Shown here one piece after another: positions 63,233-64,000 of a stretch of DNA of 64,000 bases. Made by a program: the position numbers and the translations under genes. The DNA is taken from positions 1 through 64,000 of the IMG/VR virus record IMGVR_UViG_3300010413_002638. The stretch is one strand, 5' to 3'. Source of the stretch: a virus. How positions within the stretch are numbered: position 1 is the stretch's first letter; every line of letters begins with the position of its first letter. Under the pieces are notes generated by a model. The model was not told the origin of the DNA. It made no database searches and was given only the letters and a program-made list of their open reading frames with translations.

Positions 63233-64000
63233 AACTTTCACATTACGTAGTTCGTACTTTTTCTGGTGAACAAGATATACTTTTTCATACAGTCACAAGA
63301 AAAGTGCTGCTAGCAGATGCCGATGAGAAAACATTGGCAGAGAATTTCTTTTATGCTGGCCAAGAGAAACAAGCTGTCCTGGCGAAACTCGCACAACCAC
63401 CGGATGGTTGGTTTCACTTTCATTTATCTCCGACCTGGGAATGCAACCTTCGCTGTACACATTGCATGGTACGACATAGACTCATCAAAGATGACACCAA
63501 TATTCTAGAGGTCGCACCAGTAATTCGTTTAGCACAACAAAGCAAACAACTATTCGACGTACGTCGAATGTCAGTGAACTTCTTCGGTGGCGAAAGCATG
63601 CTAGCCATCGATAAATGCAACGAAATCGTCGATGCGTTCAACGGGATTGATCTTGAACTGATGCACTTTCAGTTGTTCACGAACCTCACCATGGAACTAA
63701 CCGACAAGCATCTTGAATTCTTCCGGCAAGTCGATAGTATCGGCGTCAGCATAGACGGTCTGGAACAGATACACAATGCTCAGCGTATGCCGATTTCTCC
63801 CATGAATCCATTCGAAAAAACGATGCAAAATCTCAAAATATTGGTCAAGCAAGGCTGGAAAGAAAAAATCTCGATACAAGCCTGCCTAAGCGACCAACAT
63901 AATACACTAGATAATAGAGTTTCGTTCTACAGAACCATTCTGCAATTTGGCATTCGTCCACATAGGATTATGATTGGAACTATCGCTCCAACCAAGACCA
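63229..64000 (+). CDS. Radical SAM enzyme, 3' end outside window
   Basis: 257 codons are present and open to the window end. The start is TTG at 63229, four bases overlapping the previous TGA, with GGAGAAGG just before; the first ATG is far inside, after the cluster-binding motif. Residues of about 66-80 give SPTWECNLRCTHCM, a CxxxCxxC iron-sulfur site (Cys 72, 76, 79), followed by VNFFGGES, the Gly-Gly-Glu SAM motif, and IGVSIDGLEQIHNAQR. This style is typical of SPASM-type maturases for sulfatases and ribosomal peptides. Being next to sugar genes, it may modify a carbohydrate or a peptide. C-terminal SPASM Cys would lie outside the window. Confidence 0.85.
   Translation, partial: MKLSHYVVRTFSGEQDILFHTVTRKVLLADADEKTLAENFFYAGQEKQAVLAKLAQPPDGWFHFHLSPTWECNLRCTHCMVRHRLIKDDTNILEVAPVIRLAQQSKQLFDVRRMSVNFFGGESMLAIDKCNEIVDAFNGIDLELMHFQLFTNLTMELTDKHLEFFRQVDSIGVSIDGLEQIHNAQRMPISPMNPFEKTMQNLKILVKQGWKEKISIQACLSDQHNTLDNRVSFYRTILQFGIRPHRIMIGTIAPTKT

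Overview
The window is a tightly packed 64 kb piece of a large tailed-phage genome, very probably a jumbo myovirus known only from metagenomes. The left end carries the start of a contractile tail sheath gene, preceded in transcription order by neck and tail-completion genes in the order seen in T4 (gp13-like, gp14-like, gp15-like, gp18). The rest holds a phage replication and recombination set and an unusually large set of sugar-modifying enzymes. There are no rRNA genes, no CRISPR array and no bacterial housekeeping operons. Genes overlap by 1-80 bases, many through ATGA, GTGA or TAATG junctions. The host cannot be proven; a secreted cysteine-rich heptad-repeat protein and beta-solenoid adhesin-like domains would fit a planctomycete or similar host, but this is only a hint.

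Layout, mostly on the minus strand and so read from high to low coordinates. Region 1-6.6 kb: virion assembly (sheath, gp15-, gp14- and gp13-like proteins and small accessory proteins). Region 6.6-13.3 kb: an operon of glycosyltransferases and two SAM methyltransferases. Region 13.3-20.6 kb: one giant 2430-residue protein made of three Ser-Pro repeat tracts between folded beta domains. Region 20.6-30.6 kb: small virion-like proteins, a secreted Cys-rich protein, GDP-mannose dehydratase, NAD-dependent DNA ligase, a 115-nt tRNA-like RNA and structural-type proteins. Region 30.6-39.1 kb: a second glyco module (glycosyltransferases, a sulfotransferase, a macro-domain protein) and small proteins. 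Region 39.1-48.6 kb: DNA metabolism (PD-(D/E)XK nuclease, FEN-type 5'-nuclease, gp32-like SSB, UvsY-like mediator, exonuclease-less family A polymerase, GroES-like protein, DnaB-like helicase, RecA). Region 48.7-51.7 kb: mixed-strand small genes, including a methyltransferase and an RNA polymerase alpha-CTD-like protein. Region 51.7-61.5 kb: uracil-DNA glycosylase, CMP-Kdo synthetase-like enzyme, an FAD oxidoreductase, and a replicative DNA polymerase III alpha subunit split into two genes by three intervening genes. Region 61.5-64 kb, plus strand: two glycosyltransferases and a radical SAM enzyme that runs off the end.

How it fits together: replication is a mosaic of bacterial-type enzymes (DnaE, DnaB, RecA, LigA) with T4-type partners (gp32-like SSB, UvsY-like mediator). 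The glyco genes include at least ten glycosyltransferase domains, a GDP-deoxyhexose enzyme, a Kdo-activation enzyme and a sulfotransferase. They lie on both sides of the giant Ser/Pro-rich protein, which suggests that the phage decorates its own surface fibres with glycans; this is inference.

Most notable: the split DnaE has its break inside the catalytic palm, and each half keeps a reciprocally degenerate copy of the junction region. Also notable are a repeated CAAAKATAW motif upstream of virion-type genes (candidate late promoter), the free-standing alpha-CTD-like protein, and lone plus-strand genes that end on palindromic stop tetramers shared with the opposite gene.
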